64,000 bases of DNA from Bradyrhizobium sp. ORS 285 (lineage in GTDB: Bacteria; Pseudomonadota; Alphaproteobacteria; Rhizobiales; Xanthobacteraceae): the NCBI RefSeq assembly GCF_900176205.1, contig NZ_LT859959.1, positions 7,057,001 to 7,121,000 of the forward strand. Reading direction: 5' to 3'. The notes below the pieces were generated by a model. The model was not told the origin of the DNA, searched no databases, and saw only the letters and a program-made list of their open reading frames with translations. The position numbers and the translations under genes are program-made. Of the stretch, positions 56,901-64,000 are shown piece after piece (the stretch's first letter is position 1; each line of letters opens with the position of its first letter).

Positions 56901-57380
56901 ATGATTTCGGTCGACAGCTTCGACATCAAGATCCTGGCTGCCCTCCAGGACGATGGCCGGCTGACCAACCAGGAGCTCGCCGATCTCGCTGGGCTCTCCG
57001 CCTCGCAATGCTCGCGACGGCGGATGCGGCTGGAGGAGGACGGCGTCATCGCCGGCTATCGTGCTCAGTTGGCAAGCCAAGCGCTTGGCTTCGAGCTGAT
57101 CGCCTTCATCCAGATCACCCTGGCGACGCATTCGCCGGACAACGCGCAAAAATTTCGCGCGCTGGTCAACCGGGTCGACGATATCCAGGAGGCCTATGCG
57201 CTCACCGGCGACTCCGATTATCTGCTCAAGGTCGTGCTGCGCGACCTCAAGAGTCTCTCCGACATCGTCAACAATGTGCTGATGCCGCATCAGAGCGTGG
57301 CGCATGTGCGCTCCTCGATCGTGCTCGACCGGCTGAAGGAGAGCGCCAAGCTGCCGCTGGCATCGCTCCCCTCAAGCTGA
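56901..57380 (+). CDS. Lrp/AsnC-family regulator
   Basis: A protein of 159 residues from the ATG at 56901, with GAGGA 8 bases upstream. The N-terminal winged HTH 'DIKILAALQDDGRLTNQELA' and 'DLAGLSASQCSRRRMRLEED' is followed by the RAM effector domain ('FELIAFIQITLATHS', 'VDDIQEAYALTGDSDYLLKV'), which binds an amino acid and controls oligomer state. Divergence from hpd is common for tyrosine or phenylpyruvate-responsive Lrp proteins, so it probably activates hpd; this is inference. Confidence 0.92.
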   Translation: MISVDSFDIKILAALQDDGRLTNQELADLAGLSASQCSRRRMRLEEDGVIAGYRAQLASQALGFELIAFIQITLATHSPDNAQKFRALVNRVDDIQEAYALTGDSDYLLKVVLRDLKSLSDIVNNVLMPHQSVAHVRSSIVLDRLKESAKLPLASLPSS

Positions 57381-57469
57381 CCCCCATGGCGCGAATCGAG
57401 GGAACTTCGGCATTCACCCTCTCACCGGCATTTGCGACAGTCGTCTCACTCAAGGTTTGCGAGGCGACC

Positions 57470-57781
57470 ATGGCGTTGCAGCTTCGGCCCAATTGCGAGT
57501 CCTGCGACAAGGACCTGCCACCCTCCGCGATCGACGCGCGGATCTGCTCGTATGAATGCACCTTCTGCGCGGAGTGCGTGGAGACGAAGCTGTTCAACGT
57601 CTGCCCGAACTGCGGGGGCGGCTTTGCAGCCAGACCAATCCGCCCTGCGCGGGAGTGGCGAGCGGGCGTCTGCACGGCCAAGCAGGTGCCGTCCGACAAG
57701 CGCGTGCATCTGAAGTACGCGGTAGAAGACGTCGCCGCGTTTGTGGCTGGCGTGAAAGATGTCGCGCCGGAAAATCGCTGA
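57470..57781 (+). CDS. DUF1272 zinc-ribbon protein
   Basis: A 103-residue protein. The first 60 residues form a Cys-rich DUF1272 domain ('RPNCESCDKDLPP', 'ICSYECTFCAECVE', 'VCPNCGGGF') with enough Cys pairs to hold two zinc ions. The rest is short and basic, followed by 'YAVEDVAAFVAGVKDV'. Function unknown. A longer in-frame ORF from 57008 overlaps the Lrp gene in another frame and is rejected. Confidence 0.85.
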   Translation: MALQLRPNCESCDKDLPPSAIDARICSYECTFCAECVETKLFNVCPNCGGGFAARPIRPAREWRAGVCTAKQVPSDKRVHLKYAVEDVAAFVAGVKDVAPENR

Positions 57782-57791
57782 CCTCTCTCTT

Positions 57792-57867
57792 CGTCATTGC
57801 GAGCGCAGCGAAGCAATCCAGAGCTGCGCGCGCGACTCTGGATTGCTTCGCTACGTTCGCAATGACG
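57792..57867. repeat. Long inverted repeat, CGTCATTGCGAG type
   Basis: 32-base arms (57792-57823 and 57836-57867) match except at two positions, with a 12-base loop. It begins CGTCATTGCGAG and contains AAGCAATCCAGAG. It lies between convergent genes and may terminate both. This type is, from memory, widely dispersed in Bradyrhizobiaceae. Confidence 0.9.
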
Positions 57868-57868
57868 C

Positions 57869-59143
57869 CTACCCTGCCGCAACTATCGTGCCCTCCACCT
57901 CGCCGAAGCCGACGCGATAGCCCTGACCTTGGCACCAGCCGCGCATCACGAGCGAGTCGCCGTCCTCCAGGAACGTGCGCTTTGCGCCGCCTGCGAGCTC
58001 GACCGGTTCGGTGCCGTTCCAGCTGATCTCGAGCAGGCTGCCGCGCTGGTGCTTCTCGGGGCCGGAGATGGTGCCGCTGCCGAGGAGATCGCCAACGCTC
58101 ATGGCGCAGCCTGATGAGGCGTGGTGCATCAGCTGCTGAACGCTCGACCAGTACATGTATTTGAAGTTGGTCTGTGAGATGTTCTGAGCGGCATTGCCGC
58201 CTGACGCTCGCAGGGCGACCTCGAGCGCAAGATCGTAGTTCTGCGCTTTCTTCTGCTGCAGATAGGGCAACGGCGTCGGATCCTGCTCCGGCCCGGAGAC
58301 GCGGAACGGCTCCAGCGCTTCTCGCGTCACCACCCACGGGCTGATCGAGGTCACGAACGCCTTGGACTGGAACGGGCCGAGCGGGACGTATTCCCATTGC
58401 TGGATGTCGCGCGCGCTCCAGTCGTTGAGCAGCACGAAGCCGAAGATCATCGCCTCCGCCTGCGCCTCGCTCAGCATCTCGCCGAGCGGCGAGGACTGGC
58501 CGATGACCACGCCCATCTCCAGCTCGAAATCGAGCCGCTTGCACGGGCCGAAGCTCGGCACGTCGGCGGTCGGAAGCTTGAGCTGGCCCCGCGGCCGGCG
58601 CACCTTCGTGCCCGACACCACGACGGTCGACGCACGGCCGTTGTAGCCGATCGGCATGTGCAGCCAGTTCGGCTGCAGCGCGTTGTCCTTGCCGCGGAAC
58701 ATCACGCCGACATTCGTGGCGTGCTCCTTCGACGAATAGAAGTCGGTGTAGCCGGCGACGTGGAACGGCAGGTGCAGCGTCACGTCCTGGCGCGGCAGCA
58801 GCGCGCGGCTGCGCAGCGGCTTGTCGTCGCGCAGCCGCGGATTGTCATCGCGGAGCAGCGCGCTGATCGCCGCACGCGTCTTCGACCACACGGCGGGGCC
58901 GAGCGCCATGAAGGCGTTGAGCGAGGGTTGCGCGAAGACCTCATAGGCGGGTGCGAGATCGAGCAGGCCTTCGCCTTCGAGCACCGCGAGATCGAGCACG
59001 AACTCGCCGATGGCGACGCCGACGCGCGGCTTCGGCGAGTCCGCGGCGGAGAACACGCCGTAGGGCAGGTTCTGGATCGGGAAGTCGGACGACGGATCGA
59101 CCGGGATGAAGGAGCGGAGCGAGGAATCGTTGGGGTGGGGCAA
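57869..59143 (-). CDS. fahA: Fumarylacetoacetase
   Basis: A protein of 424 residues. I place the start at TTG 59143, which has GGAGAAG upstream; a longer frame from 59194 would take its first residues from an intergenic repeat. It hydrolyses fumarylacetoacetate to fumarate and acetoacetate, the last step of tyrosine breakdown. The N-terminal SH3-like part is followed by the catalytic barrel with 'YTDFYSSKEHATNVGVMFRG' (metal Asp and catalytic His), 'LDFELEMGVVIGQ' (Glu ligands) and 'LLNDWSARDIQQWEYVPLGP' (Asp ligand). Downstream of hmgA on the same strand, with a repeat in the gap. Confidence 0.94.
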   Translation of the reverse strand: MPHPNDSSLRSFIPVDPSSDFPIQNLPYGVFSAADSPKPRVGVAIGEFVLDLAVLEGEGLLDLAPAYEVFAQPSLNAFMALGPAVWSKTRAAISALLRDDNPRLRDDKPLRSRALLPRQDVTLHLPFHVAGYTDFYSSKEHATNVGVMFRGKDNALQPNWLHMPIGYNGRASTVVVSGTKVRRPRGQLKLPTADVPSFGPCKRLDFELEMGVVIGQSSPLGEMLSEAQAEAMIFGFVLLNDWSARDIQQWEYVPLGPFQSKAFVTSISPWVVTREALEPFRVSGPEQDPTPLPYLQQKKAQNYDLALEVALRASGGNAAQNISQTNFKYMYWSSVQQLMHHASSGCAMSVGDLLGSGTISGPEKHQRGSLLEISWNGTEPVELAGGAKRTFLEDGDSLVMRGWCQGQGYRVGFGEVEGTIVAAG

Positions 59144-59163
59144 TATGCTTCTCCAAACCAGGT

Positions 59164-59248
59164 CGTCATGCCCGGGCTTGACCCGGGCATCCACGTCTCA
59201 CCGGGCGGAACAAGATCGTGGATGGCCGGGTCAAGCCCGGCCATGACG
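59164..59248. repeat. Inverted repeat, CGTCATGCCCGGG type
   Basis: 32-base arms (59164-59195 and 59217-59248) agree at 30 positions, with a 21-base loop. It lies between hmgA and fahA, inside the probable operon, where the hairpin could affect read-through or mRNA stability. Confidence 0.9.
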
Positions 59249-59266
59249 GTGTTGACATCATTGGCT

Positions 59267-60613
59267 CTAAGGCCGGTTCGGATCGAAGCGCCTTTCCAGT
59301 CCGTTCCAACAATCCGCGTAGTCCGGCTGCAATGTCCCGGACTCCGCGGCGTGCTTCGTGATCCGCTGCGGGAACCGGGTCTCGAACATGAAGGCCATGG
59401 TCCCCGTGAGCTTCACCGGCTTCAATTCGCCATTGCTGGCGTGATCGAACGCCTCGCGATCCGGGCCGTGCGGCAGCATGCAATTGTGCAGGCTCATGCC
59501 GCCGGGCACGAAGCCTTGCGGCTTGGCGTCGTAGACGCCGTAGATCAAGCCCATGAACTCCGACATGATATTCATGTGATACCACGGCGGGCGGAAGGTG
59601 TTGTCGGCCACCATCCAGCGCTCGGGGAAGATCACGAAGTCGATGTTGGCGGTGCCGGCGGTCTCCGACGGCGAGGTCAGCACGGTGAAGATCGACGGAT
59701 CGGGATGATCGAAGCCGATGGCGCCGACCGGGGAGAAGGTGCGCAGATCGTATTTGTAGGGCGCGAAATTGCCGTGCCAGGCGACGACGTCGATCGGCGA
59801 ATGTCCGAGTTCGGTCTTGAACAGCGCGCCGCCCCACTTCACGTAGAGCTCGGAAGGCCCGTCCTTGTCCTCGTAGGAGGCGACCGGCGTCAGGAAGTCG
59901 CGGGCGTTGGCGAGGCAATTGGCGCCGATCGGGCCGCGCTCGGGCAGGGTAAAGGCGCCACCGTAGTTTTCGCAGAGATAACCACGCGCCGGTCCCGCCG
60001 GAATCTCGACCCGGAATTTCACGCCGCGCGGGATCACGACGATCTCGCCCGGCTCGGCATCGATGCGGCCGAACTCGGTGACGAACAGCAGGCGCCCCTG
60101 TTGCAGCACGAACATCAGCTCGCCGTCGGCATTGTAGAAATGCTGGTCGACCATCGACTTGGTGATGACATAGACATGCGTCGCCATGCCGGCCTGCGTC
60201 GCGGCATCACCGGCCGTGGTCATCGTCTGCACGCCCTGCAGGAACGTTACCTCGCCGGACGGCAGCGGCGTCGGGTCCCAGCGCAACTGCTGCACCGTGA
60301 TCTCCTGCTCGTGGCAGGGCGCGGTGCGCCACAGCCCGGCGTCGACTTTCGTGAAGCGACCGGAGTGCTTCACGGAGGGACGGATGCGATAGAGCCAGGA
60401 GCGCTCGTTCGAGCCGCGCGGCGCGGTGAACGGCGAGCCGGAGAGCTGCTCGGCATAGAGCCCATAGGCGCAGCGCTGCGGCGAGTTGCGGCCGATCGGC
60501 AGCGCGCCGGGCAGCGCCTCGGTCTCGAACGAATTGCCGAAGCCGGACATGTAGCCCGGCGTGACCTGCCCGGTCGCGCGGCTGAGCTGGTCAGGCGATG
60601 TGTTGATGTTCAT
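59267..60613 (-). CDS. hmgA: Homogentisate 1,2-dioxygenase
   Basis: A protein of 448 residues from the ATG at 60613, whose last base overlaps the stop of the upstream gene (ATGA-type coupling) and which has AAGGAG 7 bases upstream. It is an iron(II) cupin enzyme that opens the homogentisate ring to maleylacetoacetate. Family marks: '[20 protein letters not shown]' near the N-terminus, '[13 protein letters not shown]', the iron ligands in '[18 protein letters not shown]' (His and Glu), and '[12 protein letters not shown]' with the third His. Confidence 0.96.
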   Translation of the reverse strand: MNINTSPDQLSRATGQVTPGYMSGFGNSFETEALPGALPIGRNSPQRCAYGLYAEQLSGSPFTAPRGSNERSWLYRIRPSVKHSGRFTKVDAGLWRTAPCHEQEITVQQLRWDPTPLPSGEVTFLQGVQTMTTAGDAATQAGMATHVYVITKSMVDQHFYNADGELMFVLQQGRLLFVTEFGRIDAEPGEIVVIPRGVKFRVEIPAGPARGYLCENYGGAFTLPERGPIGANCLANARDFLTPVASYEDKDGPSELYVKWGGALFKTELGHSPIDVVAWHGNFAPYKYDLRTFSPVGAIGFDHPDPSIFTVLTSPSETAGTANIDFVIFPERWMVADNTFRPPWYHMNIMSEFMGLIYGVYDAKPQGFVPGGMSLHNCMLPHGPDREAFDHASNGELKPVKLTGTMAFMFETRFPQRITKHAAESGTLQPDYADCWNGLERRFDPNRP

Positions 60614-61569
60614 CATCCTTCTCCTTGCAGGCGGGCCCACATCTCGCGATCGCGCTCGGCGGTCCAGATCACGGGATCGTCGATGCCGCTGGCTTCGTCA
60701 TAGGCGCGCGATACGTTGAACGGCAGGCAGTGCTCGTAGATGGCGAAGCTCGAGAACTTCGGGTCCATGACCTCGCGCGTCGCCGCCATCGATTCCTTGA
60801 GGCTGCGCCCCTTGGCCACCGACGTCTCAGCAGCGCCGTACAGTGAGGTCACGAAATCGCGGGTCATCGCGATGGCCTCTCGCACCGTCGACTCGCCCTT
60901 CAGCGCGTCGCCGCGGCCGGGCGCGATCGCCTTGGGATTGAAGTCGCGGATCTCGTTCAAGGTCGACGGCCATTCGCGCAAATAGGCGTCACCGCAATAG
61001 CAGGCCGAGTGGTACTCGATGAGATCGCCAGAGAACATCACCTCGGCGTCCGGCACCCAGGCGACGATGTCGCCGGAGGTGTGGCCGGCGCCGAGCTGGA
61101 TCAGTTGCACCTCGCGCTTGCCGAGATGGATGGTCATCTCGCCCTCAAACGTGAGCGTCGGCCAGGTCAGGCCGGGAATGCTCTCGGCATCCTGGAACAG
61201 CCGAGGGAAGCGGCCGTATTCGGAATCCCAATCCTGCTGGCCGCGCTCGACGATCAGCCGATGCGTCTCCTGCGAGGCGACGATGCCCTGCGCATGATAC
61301 GCCGAGGCGCCGAGCACGCGCACGGCGTGGTAATGCGAGAGCACGACATATTTGATCGGCCTGTCGGTCACCGCCTTGACGCGCTCGATCACCTTGTTGG
61401 CCATCGCCGGCGTCGCCTGCGCGTCGAACACGATGCAGCCGTCGTCGCCGACGATGACCGCCGAGTTCGGATCGCCCTCCGCCGTGAAGGCATAGAGATC
61501 CGGGCCGATCTCGGAGAAGGTGACCTTCTTCTCGGCCATATCAGTGGTGGATGCGAAACCTTTCGCCAT
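60613..61569 (-). CDS. Metallo-beta-lactamase-fold protein, atypical metal motif
   Basis: A 318-residue protein of the MBL fold. The first metal motif reads '[11 protein letters not shown]' (79-84: H-Y-H-A-V-R), so the Asp and third His of the normal HxHxDH are Val and Arg. A later His in 'GAGHTSGD' and Asp in 'MFSGDLI' are kept, so perhaps one metal binds, or none. It lies between DUF2783 and hmgA with overlapping or short gaps, so it belongs to the homogentisate operon. It may hydrolyse a thioester or lactone in this pathway, which is inference. The ATG at 61569 has GAGGGA upstream. Confidence 0.85.
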   Translation of the reverse strand: MAKGFASTTDMAEKKVTFSEIGPDLYAFTAEGDPNSAVIVGDDGCIVFDAQATPAMANKVIERVKAVTDRPIKYVVLSHYHAVRVLGASAYHAQGIVASQETHRLIVERGQQDWDSEYGRFPRLFQDAESIPGLTWPTLTFEGEMTIHLGKREVQLIQLGAGHTSGDIVAWVPDAEVMFSGDLIEYHSACYCGDAYLREWPSTLNEIRDFNPKAIAPGRGDALKGESTVREAIAMTRDFVTSLYGAAETSVAKGRSLKESMAATREVMDPKFSSFAIYEHCLPFNVSRAYDEASGIDDPVIWTAERDREMWARLQGEG

Positions 61570-61591
61570 CAGTTCATTCCCTCGTCGGCAG

Positions 61592-61819
61592 CTATTGCTG
61601 CTGTTGTTGCTGTTGCTGGCTCGCGTCGATCATGCGCCGCTTGGCGAGCGTGATCGCCTCGCGCAACACGGTGATGTCGCCGATGTGATTGGCGAGGATC
61701 AGGACCAGCGCCGCATCGAGATCGGCGCTGTCCTGTTCCGAGAGGCCGCGATGCGCCTCGACGATGGCGCGGAAGGCGTCATCGGGCTTGGCGAAGTTGG
61801 AGGCGGTGGAGAGGGCCAT
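61592..61819 (-). CDS. DUF2783 protein with polyglutamine tail
   Basis: A 75-residue helical protein of the DUF2783 family, a small family seen next to homogentisate genes. 'DDAFRAIVEAHRGLSEQDSA' and 'LDAALVLILANHIGDITVLR' are the conserved helices. It ends in eight consecutive Gln encoded by mixed CAA/CAG. The start has GAGG close upstream and overlaps the intergenic gap by only 10 bases after the FAD hydroxylase stop. Function unknown. Confidence 0.85.
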   Translation of the reverse strand: MALSTASNFAKPDDAFRAIVEAHRGLSEQDSADLDAALVLILANHIGDITVLREAITLAKRRMIDASQQQQQQQQ

Positions 61820-61829
61820 CGTCGCTTCC

Positions 61830-63461
61830 TCAGTTCAGACCGGAGGCGCGCGCCACGGCGGCCGCGATGTCGGCGCGCGTTGCATGCCGGAAGCGCGCCG
61901 CGACGTAGCCGTCCGGGCGCAGTAGATAGGAGGTGCCCGGTTCGGCGCCGTAGCGCTTGCCGGCATATCCTTCCGCATCGGCGAAGCCGTCGCCGCCGAT
62001 CCTGATGACGCCGACGTCAGCGGGCGCGTCGATCGCCTCGCCATTGGCGAACGACAGCAATGTAAAGTGTCGACCCTCCGCATTGAACGCGTCGGTGAGG
62101 TGAAGGTGCCTGCCATCGGCCACCTTCAGCGGCGCATCCAGCATCGACGTGCCCGGACAAGGTCCGCCAGCCCACGCCTCGGCATCAGTCGTCGACAGCG
62201 GCGTCTCATACACCGACGGCACCGACAGACGGCCGCCATTGACCATGCGCTTGCCGAACTCGGTCTCCTTGGCAAGCGACAGCACCGCCTTGCGCAGCCG
62301 CGCCTCCTGGGCGGTGACCGGAGCCATGAAGTCGGTCGACCGCGTCGATTCTCGGATGTTCTCGTCCGCGGCGGCACTGCGCTCGATGTGATAGGTTTCG
62401 AGCAATTGCGAGGGCGAGGCGCCGCGCAGCACGCGGTCGAGCTTCCATGCGAGGTTCTCCGCGTCCTCGAGGCCGGAGTTGGCGCCGCGCGCGCCGAACG
62501 GCGACACCTGATGCGCGGAATCGCCGGCGAAGATCACGCGGCCATGGAGGAAGCGCTCCATGCGGCGGCACTGGAACTTGTACAGCGAGATCCATTCGAA
62601 CTCGAACTTGTCGTGGCCGAGCATGCGCGCGATGCGCGGACGCACGTTCTCCGGCTGCTTCTCGACCTGAGGGTCACAATCCGGCGTGAGCTGCAGATCG
62701 ATGCGCCAGACATCGTCGGGCTGGCGATGGAGCAGCGCCGAGCGGCCGGCGTGGAACGGCGGATCGAACCAGAACCAGCGCTCGGTCGGAAACGCCGCCG
62801 TCATCTTGACGTCGGCGATCAGGAACTGATCCTCGAACACCTTTCCGGAGAAGCCGGCCCCGACCATCTGGCGCAGCGACGAGCGGGCACCGTCGCAGGC
62901 GATCACATATTGTGCCGACAACCGATAGGCTCCATCCGGCGTCTCGATCGTCAGCACCGCGCGATCGTTGCGCTGCTCCAGCGCCGTCACCTTGTTGCGC
63001 CAGCGCAGCGAAATCCCCGGCAATTCGTTGACGCGGTCGACCAGATAGCTCTCTGCATAGAACTGCTGCAGGTTGATGAAGGCTGGACGCTTGTGCCCTG
63101 GCTCCGGCAGCAGGTTGAACTGATAGAGCTCCGACGGGCCGTGGAAGATGCGGCCGACATTCCAGACCACGCCCTTGTCGACCATGCGGTCGCCGACGCC
63201 GAGCCGGTCCCAATAGTCCAGCGAGCGCTTGGAGAAGCAGATCGCGCGCGAGCCCTCGCCGATGCGGTCGGCGTCATCGAGCACCACGACGGCATGACCG
63301 CGCTGCGCGAGATCGATCGCGAATGACAGACCGACGGGACCAGCGCCCACCACGACGACCGGATGCTCGGCCGGCGCCGCCTCATCCTGATCGCGGTGGC
63401 GATGATAGCCGAACTGAACTTTTGCCTGGCTCGTGCTTGGCCCGGGACTGGCTTGCACCAT
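61830..63461 (-). CDS. FAD-dependent aromatic hydroxylase
   Basis: A protein of 543 residues from the ATG at 63461; a longer frame to 63569 is possible but unlikely. It is a class A flavoprotein monooxygenase of the phenol/3-(3-hydroxyphenyl)propionate hydroxylase type. The FAD motifs are in order: 'VVVGAGPVGLSFAIDLAQRG' (dinucleotide loop, near 37-50), 'YVIACDGARSSLR' (the DG motif) and 'VIFAGDSAHQVSPFGARGAN' (the GD motif). The C-terminal thioredoxin-like extension is present. Its position upstream of the homogentisate genes suggests hydroxylation of a phenolic acid into the same pathway, for example 3-hydroxyphenylacetate to homogentisate; this is inference. Confidence 0.85.
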   Translation of the reverse strand: MVQASPGPSTSQAKVQFGYHRHRDQDEAAPAEHPVVVVGAGPVGLSFAIDLAQRGHAVVVLDDADRIGEGSRAICFSKRSLDYWDRLGVGDRMVDKGVVWNVGRIFHGPSELYQFNLLPEPGHKRPAFINLQQFYAESYLVDRVNELPGISLRWRNKVTALEQRNDRAVLTIETPDGAYRLSAQYVIACDGARSSLRQMVGAGFSGKVFEDQFLIADVKMTAAFPTERWFWFDPPFHAGRSALLHRQPDDVWRIDLQLTPDCDPQVEKQPENVRPRIARMLGHDKFEFEWISLYKFQCRRMERFLHGRVIFAGDSAHQVSPFGARGANSGLEDAENLAWKLDRVLRGASPSQLLETYHIERSAAADENIRESTRSTDFMAPVTAQEARLRKAVLSLAKETEFGKRMVNGGRLSVPSVYETPLSTTDAEAWAGGPCPGTSMLDAPLKVADGRHLHLTDAFNAEGRHFTLLSFANGEAIDAPADVGVIRIGGDGFADAEGYAGKRYGAEPGTSYLLRPDGYVAARFRHATRADIAAAVARASGLN

Positions 63462-63526
63462 GGCGCGTTTCTGCCCTGCTCGTTGTGTCGCTTGGGTTGA
63501 TCGTTCGATCTTTTGACATTTCCTCT

Positions 63527-63580
63527 GATGAGACCGACGGGCCATCTTGCCAGATAGTCTCATCTGCAACTATTCTACAC
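63527..63580. promoter_or_regulatory. Dyads in the divergent hydroxylase / MarR promoter gap
   Basis: GATGAGAC (63527-63534) mirrors GTCTCATC (63557-63564), and ATAGT (about 63554) mirrors ACTAT (about 63569). TTGACA at about 63514 is a possible -35 box. These are candidate MarR operators in the gap before 63621. Confidence 0.45.
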
Positions 63581-63620
63581 CGGACGGCCTCGGCGGCGTC
63601 AACTCAAAAATCGGAGCGCG

Positions 63621-64000
63621 CGCGTGGCGAACCCATCACCTGCGGAGTCCCGGCGTCCGGCGAAGGGCGCCAATGGCGGTCAGAATGCCGCAGCGCCGCA
63701 GGAGGCGGAGCGGCTCGACCTGTTCAAGTTCGCGCCGTTTCGGCTCAACCGTCTGGCGGCGGAGGTGAGCGCGGCGCTCGCCAGCGAGTATCGCGAGCGC
63801 TACGGCCTCGACATCCCCGAATGGCGCGTGCTGGCGACGCTCGGCTTCCGCCGCGAGGCCTGCAGCGCGCAATATGTCGCGGCCTGTACGCGGACGCATA
63901 AATCGACCATCAGCCGCGCGGTGACGTCGCTGCTGGAACGGCGGCTGATCGAGCGCGTCGAGAATGCCGACGACCGCCGCGAATTCCGGCTGCGGCTGAC
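63621..64000 (+). CDS. MarR-family regulator, partial at window edge
   Basis: The N-terminal 126 residues from a GTG; the gene runs past the end. After a Pro/Ala-rich start, 'LFKFAPFRLNRLAAEVSAAL' is the dimerisation helix. The winged HTH follows with 'YRERYGLDIPEWRVLATLGF', 'AACTRTHKSTISRAVTSLLE' (recognition helix) and 'RVENADDRREFRLRLT' (wing). It is divergent from the FAD hydroxylase/homogentisate operon, as HmgR-type repressors are, so it probably controls that operon. The effector could be homogentisate or a related phenolic acid; this is inference. The start codon is uncertain. Confidence 0.88.

Noticed and set aside
58397..60703. 768-residue plus-strand frame opposite hmgA and fahA
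   Set aside because: Antisense shadow of two well-supported enzymes; Arg/Gly/His-rich composition with no domain.

Overview
The window looks like chromosomal DNA from Bradyrhizobium or a close relative. The GC content is high, PutA is the short form without a DNA-binding domain, the conjugation genes are of the Ti-plasmid (rhizobial) type, and the intergenic palindromes resemble ones I remember from that group. The species assignment is inference from gene families; no search was run.

The main structural result is a genomic island of about 29.6 kb. A tRNA-Ser(GGA) gene on the minus strand (43115-43204) has a P4-type integrase beside its 3' end. The last 14 bases of the tRNA gene (43115-43128) recur exactly at 13496-13509. 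Almost everything between these two copies is accessory DNA, while both flanks are ordinary backbone.

Left backbone (1-13.4 kb): end of a homoserine sulfhydrylase and a MetA-family acyltransferase; putA; a DUF763 gene with a NUDIX hydrolase; a Cache chemoreceptor; two tandem paralogous MFS transporters; an SDR oxidoreductase with a Tat signal and a mycofactocin-type insert; an EAL protein.

Island (13.5-43.1 kb): a complete IS256-family element with target duplication; an 808-residue tyrosine recombinase; an excisionase-like HTH protein; a Fic protein divergent from a 1353-residue HTH/nuclease-like giant followed by a HEPN-like gene; a DUF6035 gene split by an in-frame amber codon; a decayed resolvase; a traC/traD-oriT-traA mobilisation block without mating-pore genes; a 1326-residue protein with PD-(D/E)XK, TPR and PIN-like regions; an SRAP pseudogene; a secreted HNH protein; two membrane-anchored coiled-coil proteins; an XRE regulator with a palindrome at its promoter; and the integrase. 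This is the cargo of a mobilisable element. The two giant proteins are the best candidates for undescribed defence systems.

Right backbone (43.2-64 kb): a small exported protein; an MFS transporter with otsB and otsA (trehalose); a second chemoreceptor; a form II CO-dehydrogenase-like cluster in S-L-M order; an AMACR-type racemase; and a tyrosine/homogentisate catabolic region. That region has hpd with a divergent Lrp/AsnC regulator, a DUF1272 gene, and fumarylacetoacetase, homogentisate dioxygenase, a divergent metallo-beta-lactamase-fold protein, DUF2783 and an FAD hydroxylase in line, with a divergent MarR gene at the right edge. Together these would take tyrosine through 4-hydroxyphenylpyruvate and homogentisate to fumarate and acetoacetate. 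The maleylacetoacetate isomerase is not in the window.
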